From positions 155,243 to 219,242 of the forward strand of contig OX393574.1 in the NCBI GenBank assembly GCA_947652115.1: DNA of 64,000 nt, given 5' to 3'. The notes under the pieces were generated by a model. That model had not been told where the DNA came from, did no database searches, and was given only the letters and a program-made list of their open reading frames with translations. Source of the DNA: Blastomussa wellsi. Lineage: Eukaryota > Cnidaria > Anthozoa > Scleractinia > Plerogyridae. The position numbers and the translations under genes are program-made. Shown here piece after piece: positions 10,820 to 22,445 of this stretch. How positions within the stretch are numbered: position 1 is the stretch's first letter; the number at the start of each line of letters is the position of its first letter.

Positions 10820-10973
10820 AAAGTTTTCCGAGTATTCTGTTTTTTGCCTTATAGTTTGCTTCGAAAACTTTCCGCCGCTCTTACATTTTCTCCTATTAGC
10901 AAGATGAAGTTTTTCGATTGTTACAGAGATGTTTTGGTATCCGTCCTATAGCGTTGGAAACTTCAGCTTGAAA
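10820..10973 (+). repeat. 3' direct repeat, copy 1
   Basis: This imperfect direct repeat, about 155 bp, pairs with 11073-11230. Shared blocks include AGTATTCTGTT, TAGCAAG-TGAA, ATTGTTACAG and GGAAACTTCAGCTTGAAA. It lies just past the second ORF and may be a 3' UTR or terminal element of the same module. Confidence 0.65.
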
Positions 10974-11072
10974 ATAATGTATGGTTAAATGAAAAAGCGC
11001 AATATATCTGCTTTTGACACTGGTTTGTTCAGTGTTTATGATAGGTTTTCCGTTGTTCGTTCAGTGGTCCAG

Positions 11073-11230
11073 AAAGGTTTTCTAAGTATTCTGTTAACTT
11101 GTTGTAGACCGATTGTTTGGACAATATTTAGCCGCCTTATTATATTCTTCCCTACTAGCAAGGTGAATTTTTCAATTGTTACAGGGATGTTTGTTACCCG
11201 TCCTGTACGGTCGGAAACTTCAGCTTGAAA
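11073..11230 (+). repeat. 3' direct repeat, copy 2
   Basis: Second copy of the repeat at 10820-10973. It ends with the same GGAAACTTCAGCTTGAAA block. Similarity is patchy, so the duplication is old. Confidence 0.65.
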
Positions 11231-12597
11231 TGGCTCTAAAAAAAGAGTTAAAAAACGATTTTTTACTTTTAAGCGTAGTATGTTTTGATTTGTTAGAATG
11301 GGAAATGTTAACGTTGAACAGACGTCTTGAATAATTTGAAAGGTAGAACCATGTGTACAATTCAAGTTTCATTAAACGTTACTGTTTTTGCTATAAAGGT
11401 GTCTGTTCCTAACTACGAACTGAAGTATAGCGCTTGTTTTTCAATAGGGCACAGCTATCTGGGAGTCAGTTAAATTATATTATTTACCATTGTCTAATAT
11501 CCTTTTAATAAAACCTTGACAACCTCTCCCTCTCTCTTTTGTCGGGTTGGTTGGGTGGGTGGGTGGAGGGGGGGGGGAGGGAGGGAGGGAGGGAGGGAGT
11601 GTTTGCACCAAGTTTTTTCTCAACTAGCTAAATCGAATTTTGTTTTAAAAAATCAGCCATCGGTGAGAGAGGTTTTTTGTTTTTAAAAATGCTGATAAAA
11701 TGTTTCACTAGCAGGAAGCAAGATGTCATTTAAAAATAAAGAAGTTCATCGCAGTTGTGGTCCCAGGGGCACCCAAAGACGGTTTGCTCCCAAATACATT
11801 GAAAACACTTTTTGGGCTACCCAGAGTACTTTTAGATAACTAGAACTGCACTCTAAGCGGCACCATATAATTTGTATCTGTTCCGTCATCCTAGGGGAAC
11901 TTACGTCTTTTCCAAATTACGAGAGATTCAGTACTATTTTCCAGAAAAACTTTCCTAACAATTGTAGCCGTCGTCAAGTAACAGAAAATTCTAGACAATA
12001 TTTTGAACAGATATTTTACAGAAGACAGTGGTTGGGTGCCCCTGTAGACTGTGAAAAGAAAGCCCGAAAATATTCGGGCTTGTAATAAGGGTTTAGAACC
12101 TTGACATACTGAGATACTGCGAGTATCTGTAAAATTATGTATTGTTTACTTCGAAAATTAGCTGTTTCCTTTACAAATCGACAATTGAAATAGCCTAGAA
12201 AAAACAAAAACCAGAAAATGAAAAGAAACCAGCCAGTATTCATTTGATTCAAGTGACATTGCTGATAACAGAAAAAATAGTTTAGTTGGTTACTAGAACA
12301 CAGTTTTTTTCTGTGTGTCTGGCAAACAACTTAACAATTTTTTCACTCAGTCTGTGCAATAGCTCCCAATAGCTAACTGGGAAAATTGAGCATCCCCCTT
12401 TTGAGGGTACCTTACCACAAGAACAATAATAATAGTATGTGATGTGATTTCCTCTCTATGTATAATTATTTAAACTGAAACAATACTATTTAACTGTGAG
12501 TTGCAGGTGAAAATTCAAAATCTTTAATATTTCATGCTCTCAACAGAGCTTTTCAACATAAAATAACAATGCAGAAGGTACAGGAGACAATATATAC
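11231..12597. other. no gene seen; G-rich simple repeat at 11545-11600
   Basis: AT-rich sequence with a purine/G-rich simple repeat (GGGT then GGGA units). AATAAA at 11513 could serve as a poly(A) signal for the upstream module. Nothing else is supported. Confidence 0.5.
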
Positions 12598-12834
12598 ATG
12601 TCTAGTTCAGTAGACCCACTCATCATATCTCAAGGCTTAGATGTAAAGCACATAAGCTGTATCATGATGGTCGTGCTTTCATTGCGTTTTGCACTGCACA
12701 TCTGTCATTCACTAGAAGTGCTGTTACAAGCAGATGAAGAATCGACTAGAAAATACATCATTGAGGAACTTGGACTTCATCACCGTGTAAAAAGCAAACG
12801 TCTAATTGATGTTTTCGGTGATCTTCTTACCTAA
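12598..12834 (+). CDS. small hypothetical ORF
   Basis: ATG to TAA encodes 78 residues with a mixed composition, including QADEESTRKYIIEELGL near the end. It could be a terminal exon or chance. No family is recognised and no clear splice acceptor precedes it. Confidence 0.2.
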   Translation: MSSSVDPLIISQGLDVKHISCIMMVVLSLRFALHICHSLEVLLQADEESTRKYIIEELGLHHRVKSKRLIDVFGDLLT

Positions 12835-13000
12835 ACGATAAGCTGTGAACCATATAAAAAATAATTGTACAGTGCTATTATGTCATCACCAAAGAAAAAG
12901 ATTATTACGGGTAGTGAAGGCGCGTTCGATTGACCTGGTTGAGGAATAGTAATAAATGGAATAAACTCTAGAAACCGTTTGTTTTGGCAGTCAGTGCTCC

Positions 13001-13200
13001 NNNNNNNNNNNNNNNNNNNNNNNNNNNNNNNNNNNNNNNNNNNNNNNNNNNNNNNNNNNNNNNNNNNNNNNNNNNNNNNNNNNNNNNNNNNNNNNNNNNN
13101 NNNNNNNNNNNNNNNNNNNNNNNNNNNNNNNNNNNNNNNNNNNNNNNNNNNNNNNNNNNNNNNNNNNNNNNNNNNNNNNNNNNNNNNNNNNNNNNNNNNN
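13001..13200. other. assembly gap (200 N)
   Basis: Exactly 200 N. The round length suggests a scaffold placeholder of unknown true size. Confidence 0.98.
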
Positions 13201-13371
13201 AAAGCTGTTTGCTTAACACTTTTAAGTTTTTATTCTTTTTACCTCAAATTTACACTTCGTTTTCGCATTCTGCTATTTTTATTGTTCGTATGTAAATAAT
13301 TAGCTTTTTACCTTGTTCCCATTGTTTCAGAAATTGTATATATGCGGAATTTTTACTTCATGAACCTTAAC

Positions 13372-13402
13372 TTGAACATGACCGTGGAGCGGTCGAAACG
13401 TC
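13372..13402 (+). ncRNA. degenerate hammerhead relic
   Basis: The stem GACCG/CGGTC, loop TGGAG and following GAAACGTC match a hammerhead stem II plus GAAAC. The upstream strand reads TTGAACA where CTGANGA is needed, so it should be inactive. It is probably a Penelope terminal remnant. Confidence 0.4.
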
Positions 13403-13440
13403 GTTCATATTTTTTATCGCTTATTTTTATAACTAAATGT

Positions 13441-13706
13441 TTAAGGAGATCTTGCTTTGTAATTGTAGTTTTCAAAATTCTGGCAGTATTTTATTAGGTA
13501 TTTTAATAGTTCTAAGTGTATTTTAATAGTTCTAAGTGTAATTGCTTTGTAATTGTAGTTTTTAAAATTCTGGCAGTATTTTATTAGGTATTTTAATAGT
13601 TCTAAGTGTAAACTATTTTTAAGATACAGGGCCCCTATGGAGACCAGCCTTAGAGCTGAATGGGCTACCCTGTTTAAATAAAGTTTACTACTACTACTAC
13701 TACTAT
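13441..13706 (+). repeat. LINE or SINE 3' end with (TAC)n tail
   Basis: A partial tandem duplication (13451-13610; unit about 90 bp, including TTCTGGCAGTATTTTATTAG) is followed by a terminal module GGGCCCC...GGGCTACCCTG, then AAATAAAG and a (TAC)n tail. The terminal module resembles 62872-62945. The arrangement is typical of L2/CR1-like 3' ends. Confidence 0.55.
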
Positions 13707-13758
13707 CTCCCTTTCATAACTACAAACTTCTTCAATTATTAACTAATGAATAGGTTAA

Positions 13759-14333
13759 AGTGCCCATAATGTCAAAATTAGTTTTTCGCTCATGTAATTT
13801 TACATTTCACCTAATGAACGTCTGCGAAAAAAATTTTCGATTTGGATTAAACGCAATTTTTTTATAATTTTTTAAAGACATTCAAATTTGCCGCCATTTT
13901 GGTCCACCATTCGCACCAGTTTTCCTCGGTTTGAAGTGAGTCGTGACGTAGGTTCAGGAACACGTGATTTGGGTCGTGACTTATCTGACTTGAAAACAAG
14001 TGATAATTTTGCTTCATAGTTGTCTCCATTTAGGACACGTAATAAAGCTTACCAATATCGTAAACGACCCGCACACGACCTGTGTATTTTTTCACTAAAG
14101 GTCAAGGAAGGTTCCTGAACCTAGGTCACAGATATCAGTCACGTGGTCATGTTGAGCACGTTACTCTTGTGATCAGCGGCAGGGGTCGACCGCAAGAAAA
14201 TATAATTTTGAACTTTGTAAAAATTCGTAAAAAAATTGCGTTTTATCCAAATCTAAAATTTTTTTTTGCAGAAGTTCATTTGGTGAAATGTAGAATTAGA
14301 TGAGCGAAAATTTTTTTTGACATTATGGGCACT
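13759..14333. mobile_element. TTAA-flanked MITE (Kolobok- or piggyBac-type)
   Basis: It is a 575-bp element with terminal inverted repeats of about 110-120 bp. The left end starts AGTGCCCATAATGTCAAAA, and the right end is its reverse complement with scattered changes. Both ends are flanked by TTAA (13755-13758 and 14334-14337). The TTAA target and long inverted repeats fit Kolobok better than piggyBac. It has no transposase frame, so it is non-autonomous. Confidence 0.85.
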
Positions 14334-14398
14334 TTAAACAACAATAAAGTTGTTGCTGACAATCAAATCTCAGTGATCGCCTCAACAAGTCCATTGTT

Positions 14399-14844
14399 TT
14401 AATAGCCGATCTAAAAGAGGTGTGATCTTGAAAGTTGCACACAGTAGCAACGTGATCACCTTCCTTTTACGCACACCTCCAGATCAGCTAATTTACAAGG
14501 GGACCCTTTTGCTTGAATTAGAAGCGAATATTAGCTGATCAAAAACAGGTGTGACTTTGATTCGTGCACACAATGGCAAGGTGACCACATCCCTTCTTGA
14601 GCGAAAGTGCCAAGTTCACACCACCTTTGAATCGGCTAATATTAGCTTCACATGAAAGCAATAGGGGTCGACCTCTGAAATTGTCAGGTTTGCTCAATGC
14701 TCAGAAGCCCATCCTATTGCTATTGTTTAAATATTCTTGGCTTGATATATCCGCTAAAAGCGTTATTTCCCAAACAATTCCTTGCGTGGCCTCTTGTCTA
14801 TTGTTAGCAAGTGTCAAGTTCACCTGTTTTAGATCGGCTAATAT
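14399..14844. mobile_element. nested TIR elements
   Basis: The outer ends are inverted copies: AGCCGATCTAAAAGAGGTG at left and the complement of AGCCGATCTAAAACAGGTG at right. A second related pair lies inside (14531 and 14644; TTAGCTGATC / GAATCGGCTAA). No coding frame is credible. This is probably a MITE inside its own relative. Confidence 0.6.
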
Positions 14845-14879
14845 GAGCATTTAAAAATTTCAGTAAAAGAACAATAGAG

Positions 14880-16640
14880 TTTTGCTAAAAAAACGATCAT
14901 TTTCGAGGTGGACCGCAATTGTTCTTTGGGGAAAACTTTTTATGCGTATAATAGCCTATCGAAAAATGCTGTGAACGTGACACTTGCACAAAATAGACAA
15001 ATGGCCACGCCTGATGTAGTGCATTTTTAATTAGACGGCGAATCCCCGTGTTTGTGGAGATTTCCAAGGCATGACTATTTGAACAAAAGAAACTGGTTAA
15101 TGAGCTACCGAGGTAGGCACCTCAACTAGCGCTTTTAGAGGTGGACCCTTTTGTTTCAATCAGAAGTGAATATTAGTTGACTCGTGACATGATTTTTCTT
15201 GTATACAGACTCGCCTAAAGGCTCATGTGTGCTGAAAACAAGACCTGGTAATCCCACCCAAAACGGGAACCCTGAAACAAATTAAATGACTACTACTGTA
15301 CGACAAATCGAGCAACAAGGGAATGTCCTGCCAAAAAACCTTCACCCAGAACTGAAGAATGGAACTGACCCGTGCAGGAACACAAATGTGATGAAACACT
15401 GTCCCTCTTGTTTGATATTATAACGTACCTTATAAAAATAAAAATGTACATACGAACGCCGTTTATGATTTTTTTCAAGTTGTGTTGTTACTTTAAATTT
15501 TCACACTTTAAAATCCCAGGAAATGGCTTACAATTTAAAAGCATTTTCGTAATGAATAAACTGAAATGAAGCCACTCTGATTAAACGTGTTCTTTGATAG
15601 AACGTACATTGTTTTTGATATTTTTGCATTTCATTGATTTAATTAGTTATTGAAGTCTAGCTAAAACTGGACCTCACGGCTCCAAAATATGGAAGTAAAC
15701 GTGTATGCAATTGGTGGTTTTCACTAGTAACGCAATCAAAAACTAAATTCGAAAATAATGAACTGCAGAAGCAAAGAACGTTAGACAGTGTAGATGATAA
15801 ATAAATAAACAATTTCTCCAAAGCTTTTCTAAACAAAATAGCTTTATCGTGGCACTCAGCTTGATGTCACATACGGCGAAGAACTCAAATATTCAAGACG
15901 CTCTGTTGTTAAAACGAAGGAAACTATAGAGCTGAAAATTTGCGAAAAGATATACTTTTAGTTCACCTTACACCTAGTGGAAACGAAAACTTAGCAGACC
16001 TAGCGAATTTTGATTTCAGAATTTTATGACGTCACATGAAAACCAAGAATAAAACGTGACCATTTAGGAAGAAAACCCAATATTTCGGAAACCACAGTAC
16101 GATAAAAAAATTCTAAAATGGTCCAATGGGGCTGATTTAATTAGTGCGAGGAAAAAATTGGATTCAACAGCCCTTTTGCAAAAACGGATAACATGGTACA
16201 TATCCGCCGTGCTGGAAGTAAAGCAAGGATTTCTGCCCCAGAGAAAAACGGCAATTTAACACACGTGTAAAATTACGATACTTTTACGTGTGATGATATC
16301 AATGACGTCACGTTTGATAACATGTTTGACCCTACTGAACTTCAATTTATTGGTGTAGTCGAAACATCCTCGGGTGTTCATAGGAAGTCTTCGGCAAACC
16401 TGTAAAATTTTCGGAAACCTTCCGTAATCTTCGGAAAATATTCGAAAACGTCCGTGTGGCCTTCGGGCAAAATTCGGAGAGTCTTAAGAAAATGGTCGGA
16501 ACACTAGAGCGAGCTATTAATGTAAAACCTTGCAATAGCCGCTAACCAACCTCGACAAAAAGGGCAACATCATGACGTAATTAGATCTAAGACGGTGCTG
16601 TGAGGTAACTTCAAAACTCCAACTGGTTAGATATTCCTGT
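14880..16640. other. no gene seen; TTCGG-rich patch at 16345-16500
   Basis: Mostly unstructured. At 16345-16500 short TTCGG-containing motifs recur (CTTCGG, TTCGGAAA), suggesting a degenerate low-order repeat. No exon is supported. Confidence 0.5.
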
Positions 16641-16665
16641 CTAATTTTCCCCATTAATGCACTGA

Positions 16666-16929
16666 CTAGCACTTAGCATTATTAAGATGTAAATCTTCTA
16701 ATGCTAACACTGAAACATCGTCATCATCTCCGGTTTGTAATGTTGATGAATCCGTTGCAGGTGATGCTCGCTGGATGGTTCTTTTGGGCTCAAGCTTCGC
16801 GTATCTCAGAAGTTCTTTTCTGTGCTTTTTTCTCATCTTGGTTAGAGTTTTTATAGAGTGTTGAAAGAATTCTTCCACGATTAATCTCATTTCTTCGATC
16901 ATTTTGTACTTGTGTATCAACAGAGCTGA
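16666..16929 (-). CDS. candidate terminal exon, basic then acidic tail
   Basis: On the minus strand a good acceptor (TTTTTAATCTTCCACTCAG) leads into an 87-residue frame ending in TAA. It begins LLIHKYKMIEEMRLIVEEF, is strongly basic in the middle (KMRKKHRKELLRYAKLEPKR), then carries GDDDDVSVLALEDLH. That suits a cytoplasmic tail. It lies downstream of the membrane-segment exon at 17224-17418 on the same strand and could be an alternative last exon of that gene, but that exon has its own stop. The protein family is not recognised. Confidence 0.4.
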   Translation of the reverse strand, partial: SALLIHKYKMIEEMRLIVEEFFQHSIKTLTKMRKKHRKELLRYAKLEPKRTIQRASPATDSSTLQTGDDDDVSVLALEDLHLNNAKC

Positions 16930-17223
16930 GTGGAAGATTAAAAACAAGCTAAAAAGTTACTTACAAAGTAATTAATAATTCATCATGTTAAACAAAGAAA
17001 ATATAATTGCCATGAATATGATTGTTTGAATACCCGTTTTTAATTAGTATAGATTTTGACGTACTCTAGTTAGCTTTTGTTTGGATTGTGAAGATATACC
17101 AAGACAAGTTACTGATTGGATTTTAAAAGCAATCTAAAAAAAAATAAAACGAACTTACAAGAGGAACTTTTCTGAGCAGATTGAGTTGTCTTACACAAGG
17201 CTTTACATAAATAATTTGAGATG

Positions 17224-20200
17224 TTAGTTACTGTTGTCTTGTTGGACCTTTTGTCTCCCTCGTATCCTTCGTACCGCTTCATATAAGAGTCCCAAAATAG
17301 CACCCGTTGCTGTCATTATGCTTGTAATGAGGAGTGTTTTGTTTAATAGATCAGCCTCGCTATCAAACAAACCAGTTGATATGTCCTGAACAACTTCTTC
17401 ATCAGAAAGCCTCGAACCCTGCAATATGGAAGATGAACAATGCCATTATCCACGTGGAAAACTATGCTAATAATTTAATTTCGTGCAATCACATCACATC
17501 TTTGCCGACAGTCTCACTTTAAACCATGACAGATTTACTGCTATTTAGAAGCATTGTGTCACGCAAAATCCTGTTTTGCAAAAAGAAAAAATCACGCAAC
17601 GACTCAAATAAGCCGTTATTTGGGTCGTCAACGTGTAAAGCCGCTCCCTTGTGACAATAGGGAGCTTAAGAAATGAGGACGGCGACGGCTAAGACGACGC
17701 CTGCTTAAAATTAATTTATATTTTGCGCACGAATCTCGCAATTGCCTTGATGTATTTGGTGCATCTATCGCTTTCAAACGTAGTTCATGTAGAAAATATA
17801 AGGACGGCGGTTATTTTAAAACAGAAAAATGAAAATGTAGAAGGAGGTTCACGTTTTCCAAAGTACTCAAAAATTGGTCATTTCATGTTGTTGTTTTGCA
17901 GAGGACGGCAAAGAAATGTACAAAGAATTATAACGCACGTGCAGAGCTATTGTACTGCTCATTAAATCTTTTGTTTAGCGACGTTCTCGTTGACGTTGCC
18001 GTCGTGGTTTGCTTAAGCTCCCTATTAGGGACCACGACGTCCTCGTTGACGTCGCCAAACAAAAGATTTAATGAGCAGAACAATAGCTCTGCACGTGCGT
18101 TATCCATCTTTGCACATTTCTTTGTCGTCCCCTGAAAAACGACGACGTGAAATGAATAAATTCTGCGTGGTGTGAAGAACGTGAATCACAGCGGCAAGTT
18201 TTTCAGGTTTCTAGTTTGAATTAAATAAGCGCATTAAAATCGAAGTAAAAATAAGCGCTGATACTGATAATCACGCTAACCAAATTTTGATAGTTGCGAG
18301 ATACTTCCGTAAAATTTAAATGCATTTTTTGGTGGACATTGTCGTCGGCGTCGCCTTCGTGCTTTCGTGAGGTCCCTAATAGTATTGCGTGACGACTTTT
18401 TAAAGTTCTATGTCAATGTTTAGAAGCATTGAGAGCAACTCCTAGCTAAACCGTACCGTTATAGGTTCCACAAGTTCTTCAACCCATTTAAAAATTTCCG
18501 CTTGGTGGGAGCGCATGTAACCATAGAAACAATGTCGAAGACGCATCGAATGTCCACCAATGACAACTCCATATGCTGTTTGATAATCTATGATCTGGGC
18601 CACTCGTATCGAGGGCTTAGAGAAGAGGTCTTTATGCGTCCCACCGGCGTACGTGTCTACTAAGATTTCATCTACTTCTCTGTTGTTAAGAGCCTCGGCG
18701 AGCTCTTCGAGGGTGTGGTAGTCTTTTTCTAAGTGGAAATAGAAGTAAGCCTTCACTTTACGTCAGTGTTCAGTTTGTTTAAAACCTAGCATAATGGGTG
18801 ACAAATTACTCTTTAAATTTGGCGTGAAATTTCAGCGTTAATTTCTAATTCCACATGTGAAATTGTAAAATTGCCTTGACAACGTTTGGGGCGAAATTTC
18901 TCGATACAATAAGTCAAAAACCCACTATTGAGAACGTAAATTGTAACCCATGATATTATAAGTTAATCTTGTTGAAATTCTAAAGTATTATTTTTATTTT
19001 ACATGTAATAGGTTTATTTATATTAAATTTTGTTTTCGTGAATGTTTCATACTTGGGCTATCCGCGCATTTCACTCCCCCTCCTCCATCACAGTCGTCTT
19101 CAATCAAAATAAACTAGCTTTTGTTGCGTGGATTCTCAGTACGCCACTACCTCTCTGAAAACTCTATTGTTATCTGGGACTAGAGACATTGTTACCACAT
19201 GTTACATATTGTTTTGCGACTCGTTCCGAGATGCAGAGGTGGGCCCCGAATTCTTCGTTGTTAGAAAGAACTTTGTTGTTGTCTAATTGACTAGCTTTGA
19301 ATTATTTGTGTTGGTAATCAAATGGCAGCAAGTGAAATTAGGAAATAATTTCACTTGCGTCTTGTCAAAATTCTTTTAAGGGCAAGGACACTAGGTAAGT
19401 TGTAGAATTGGAGATAATTTTTGCTAAATTATAATATTTGCTAATTGTAGCATCTACCTTTTCCATAAAAGAAATCGTGTGGCTAACCTAACAATACAAA
19501 CAAAACTATTCGTTAACAGCCATCCTCCCCGCCCTCCCCCTGGATAGTTTATTAAGGGTGAAAAACGACAAATAGGTGACACTAAACCAGAAGGGAACAA
19601 GGATGGTTAAGGATGGAGAAGACTGAAACAGATAAATGAACAAATGACGAGTTTGAAAAATACTATGCGCGCTCTCATTGGTTGATATGTGTGTTTAGAT
19701 GGGAGGATGTAAACAAGGTTGTGACGTTTTAGGTTCGTGCGTATTTTCAAGGAATATTTATAAAAGTAATAGAGGACCTTTTCCAGGTTTACATAGCCTC
19801 ATTTTAACACTAGGAGGATTGGGAGAATTCTCGAAAGTTATGCAAACCCTTGACGGAGTTTCGGGTTTGCATTACTGTCTCGAATTCTCCCAAACCCCCT
19901 CGTGTAAACACGGACAAAGCCCGCTATTGCTCAAATAGTATGGCATAGTACAGACCCATGCGCCATTCTGTAGAAAACAATCTTCACACAAGCCAGGACG
20001 TGTGCCAATTTCTGAACGGACCTAACCTTCATTTTCTCAGTCATAAATTGTAAAAACCTTTAACTGTAACCCAGCGAGCTCTCCCACTCCCCTCACACAA
20101 TTTCAACCTACCTTCGTTCACAAGCGCATTTCTCCTGACTCTGAGATGGTACTCAGGTGAGCCGTGAATCGCCCCTACCTGAAAAAATATTACAAGAAAC

Positions 20201-20238
20201 TCAAACGAATACCAAAACGGAGGTTTCATTCCTGTCAT
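17224..20238 (-). CDS. glutamate-receptor/periplasmic-binding-like membrane protein
   Basis: Three exons splice in frame: 20238-20112 (or from 20178 if the internal acceptor TTTTTTCAG is used; donor GAAG/GTAGG, phase 1), 18728-18457 (acceptor CTTCTATTTCCACTTAG, donor ACG/GTACGG, phase 0) and 17418-17224 (acceptor CATATTGCAG), ending in TAA. The protein reads GSPEYHL, then TLEELAEALNNREVDEILVD, then IDYQTAYGVVIGG, like the second lobe of a type-2 periplasmic binding domain in ionotropic glutamate receptors. Near the C-terminus is one hydrophobic segment (TLLITSIMTATGAILGLLY) followed by Arg. The family call rests on pattern. If 20238 is the true start, MKPPFWYSFEFLVIFF would be a signal peptide; otherwise exons lie further upstream (candidates at 22446-23401). 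The large intron at 17419-18456 contains a foldback element. Exons 2 and part of 3 are duplicated at 24177-25933. Confidence 0.5.
17264..19020. repeat. segmental duplication, copy 1
   Basis: This 1757-bp block matches 24177-25933 with a constant offset of 6913 and no indels. By eye I counted about eleven substitutions, so identity is about 99.4%. It covers most of the last exon, an intron with a foldback element, the penultimate exon and 290 bp of upstream intron. Confidence 0.95.
17658..18382. mobile_element. foldback element in the intron
   Basis: The outer ends are GGGAGCTTAAG... and the complement GGGACCTCACG..., each followed by GACGGCGACGG-like sequence. An inner palindrome has arms of about 100 bp (17895-17999 and 18030-18140), for example GCACGTGCAGAGCTATTGT against its complement. 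It has no coding frame. It is present in both duplicated copies, so it inserted before the duplication. Confidence 0.65.
19787..19909. mobile_element. hairpin MITE
   Basis: The arms are inverted copies: TTGGGAGAATTCTCGAAAG...TATGCAAACCC against GGGTTTGCATTACTG...GAATTCTCCCAAA, with GTTTACA-like ends. The loop is about 12 bases. It lies inside the intron of the receptor-like gene. Confidence 0.65.
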
Positions 20239-20337
20239 GAAATTGCTACGGAGGAAACTGAAAATGCAAAGGAGCGAGGTTCTGACATTTTTATTCTCGC
20301 GCCTAAATAAAAACTTTACACGTCCTGCTCAACGATG

Positions 20338-20437
20338 CGTCATATCTATTTTAATACTATGATAAAAATAGCTATTTCTCAAAGACACGTCATATCTGTT
20401 TTAATACTATTATAAAAATAGCTTTTTCCATCGGAAT
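20338..20437. repeat. 50-bp tandem duplication
   Basis: Two 50-bp units, CGTCATATCTRTTTTAATAC at the start of each, are about 90% alike. Confidence 0.75.
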
Positions 20438-20439
20438 AT

Positions 20440-22440
20440 ATATTTGACATATTTAACAATTAAATTGTGAGCTCCAGAATTCTATCGCGTTATAGGTGAT
20501 GAGGGGGAATGCCGAATCAACAGACTCATTTTTCTTTGTTGAAGAAGTTCATTGTTTCATTGAAAATGGACACTTGAAATGTTCCTTCCAGCTGAAACGT
20601 TTACTTTCATACTTGAAAATAAATTTAAAAAGTATCAAATTTTTCTGAAAAGTTTTTCTTTCGAGAGGAAGCTCGTTTTTCATATGAAAACGTTACTTTT
20701 TCACCCGAGAAAGACTCAAATGGCCACTCAGAGTTTGAAAATACCTTAAAGCTGAACTATTTTTTTTAGGAAACTAACCATGAATTGTGAGCCAAAATAG
20801 ACCCGGTTTGAGTAAAAGAAGTATCATATTTTGCTGTCCTTTTAAAATCGACAAGACAATTTGGAGATGAAAAATATGTCCTTACGAGTTGAAAAGGAGC
20901 GAATATTCACTTCAGAAGATATCTTTTTCAGTTATAAAATAACAGCTACTTTGGGTTACAACTTCAGGTTTTAGCTGAGAACATTTCGTTTTTAGTCAAC
21001 AAGTTTCAGTGTCGATTAACAAACTTCAATTTTAGCTCTAAAGGCGAGAAATCAAATGTAGAATCATCACAGCAAAGAACATCGGTGAATTTTTAACTTT
21101 ATTCTCCAATAAAACGCTTTTTATGCTGAATCCAGTTTGTTTACATTCCGATCATTCCATTAATGGAATCAGACTCCAGTAAATGTCATTTTCCATTTGA
21201 CAGCGAAATCAAGGAAATTATTTTTGTTTTCCAATTTTGCTGCGACTTAAAAGCTATGGATCCTTGAACGTACAGCGGAAGGGTTAGAATTGAATGTTAC
21301 CCCCCCCCCCACCACACCCCTTAGGTTTCAACTATTGTGAAAAGAGGATTTTCTCCATGACACTAATTTTTAGTAGCTGTTCATTTATCCGTTACGAAAA
21401 TTTTGATGTCACGCTGTGTCTATGATTTCGGTATTGCCATGCCAACCGCATAATAAAATATAAATATCGACATTGTTTATTTTAATCTTTATTTTTCCAC
21501 TCTTCTTCAGCAAAATAGCATAATTCATATATTTTACATTCCATTGACATTTTGGCTTGATCTCGTATTGATTTACTTTATTTTCTGGCTTGATTTAAGG
21601 AAATAGTAAAATTCAAGACAGCGGATCCAAGATGGCGGCCTTAATGACTTCAGATAACGTCATAATCAGTAAAACGTATGTCACCTTGTAGAGTAAGTTC
21701 AGCGAAAGAAAACAAAATTTTAATTTTTTATCGTTTTTTTGGGTGATGAGTGTTTCGTTTTGCACTAACCGTTTCAGTACAAAAAAGAAAATTGACATTC
21801 TTGCTTTCGATTTGACAGAACCATAGTTTGAGGTTTAGGTTATCACAGAAATCGAGTTCTGTTTTCACTCGACAATTTAATTATTTCCACTACCTTCATC
21901 GTATGCATAAATTGAGATGTAGCAATACATAAGAATAAAAAATAAATAAAAAAATATGAAAAACACGACAGCAAACAGTTTTGATGCGTTTACTTCAGAT
22001 ATCTAGAACACAAAACTGAATCTACAAATTGAGACCTTCGACCAAAATGATCTTAATCAAAGTTATTTTTGCAAGATAAATTCACAGCTACAGTAGAGAA
22101 GATCAAAATATATCGAAAGGTGACGGATTCTTAATTTTCAATGACAAAATACAATTAAAATGAAATATACCCTTGATTAATAAGTGCCCACGCGCCCCCC
22201 CCCAAAGACTAATGAATTTTAAAATATGACGCAAGGCCACCCTTATCTAGATCAGTCAAAATGAATGTACGATGTGATGAGATTTCTTTAGGTTTCTTGC
22301 CCGAAACATCAGTGCATGTAATAAAAAGTGGTTTGTGCCAGTCAATGACATTGATATGGGGATGGGGGTCTAATACTTGGCGTCCAGGGCACTTAATCTA
22401 GAAGATAAGGTTTAATCAATTAAAAACGTTGTCTTGGAGA
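20440..22440. other. no gene seen
   Basis: AT-rich sequence with poly-C runs at 21301 and 22195. It may be intron of the minus-strand gene if the candidate exons further up are real. Confidence 0.45.
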
Positions 22441-22445
22441 CTTAC

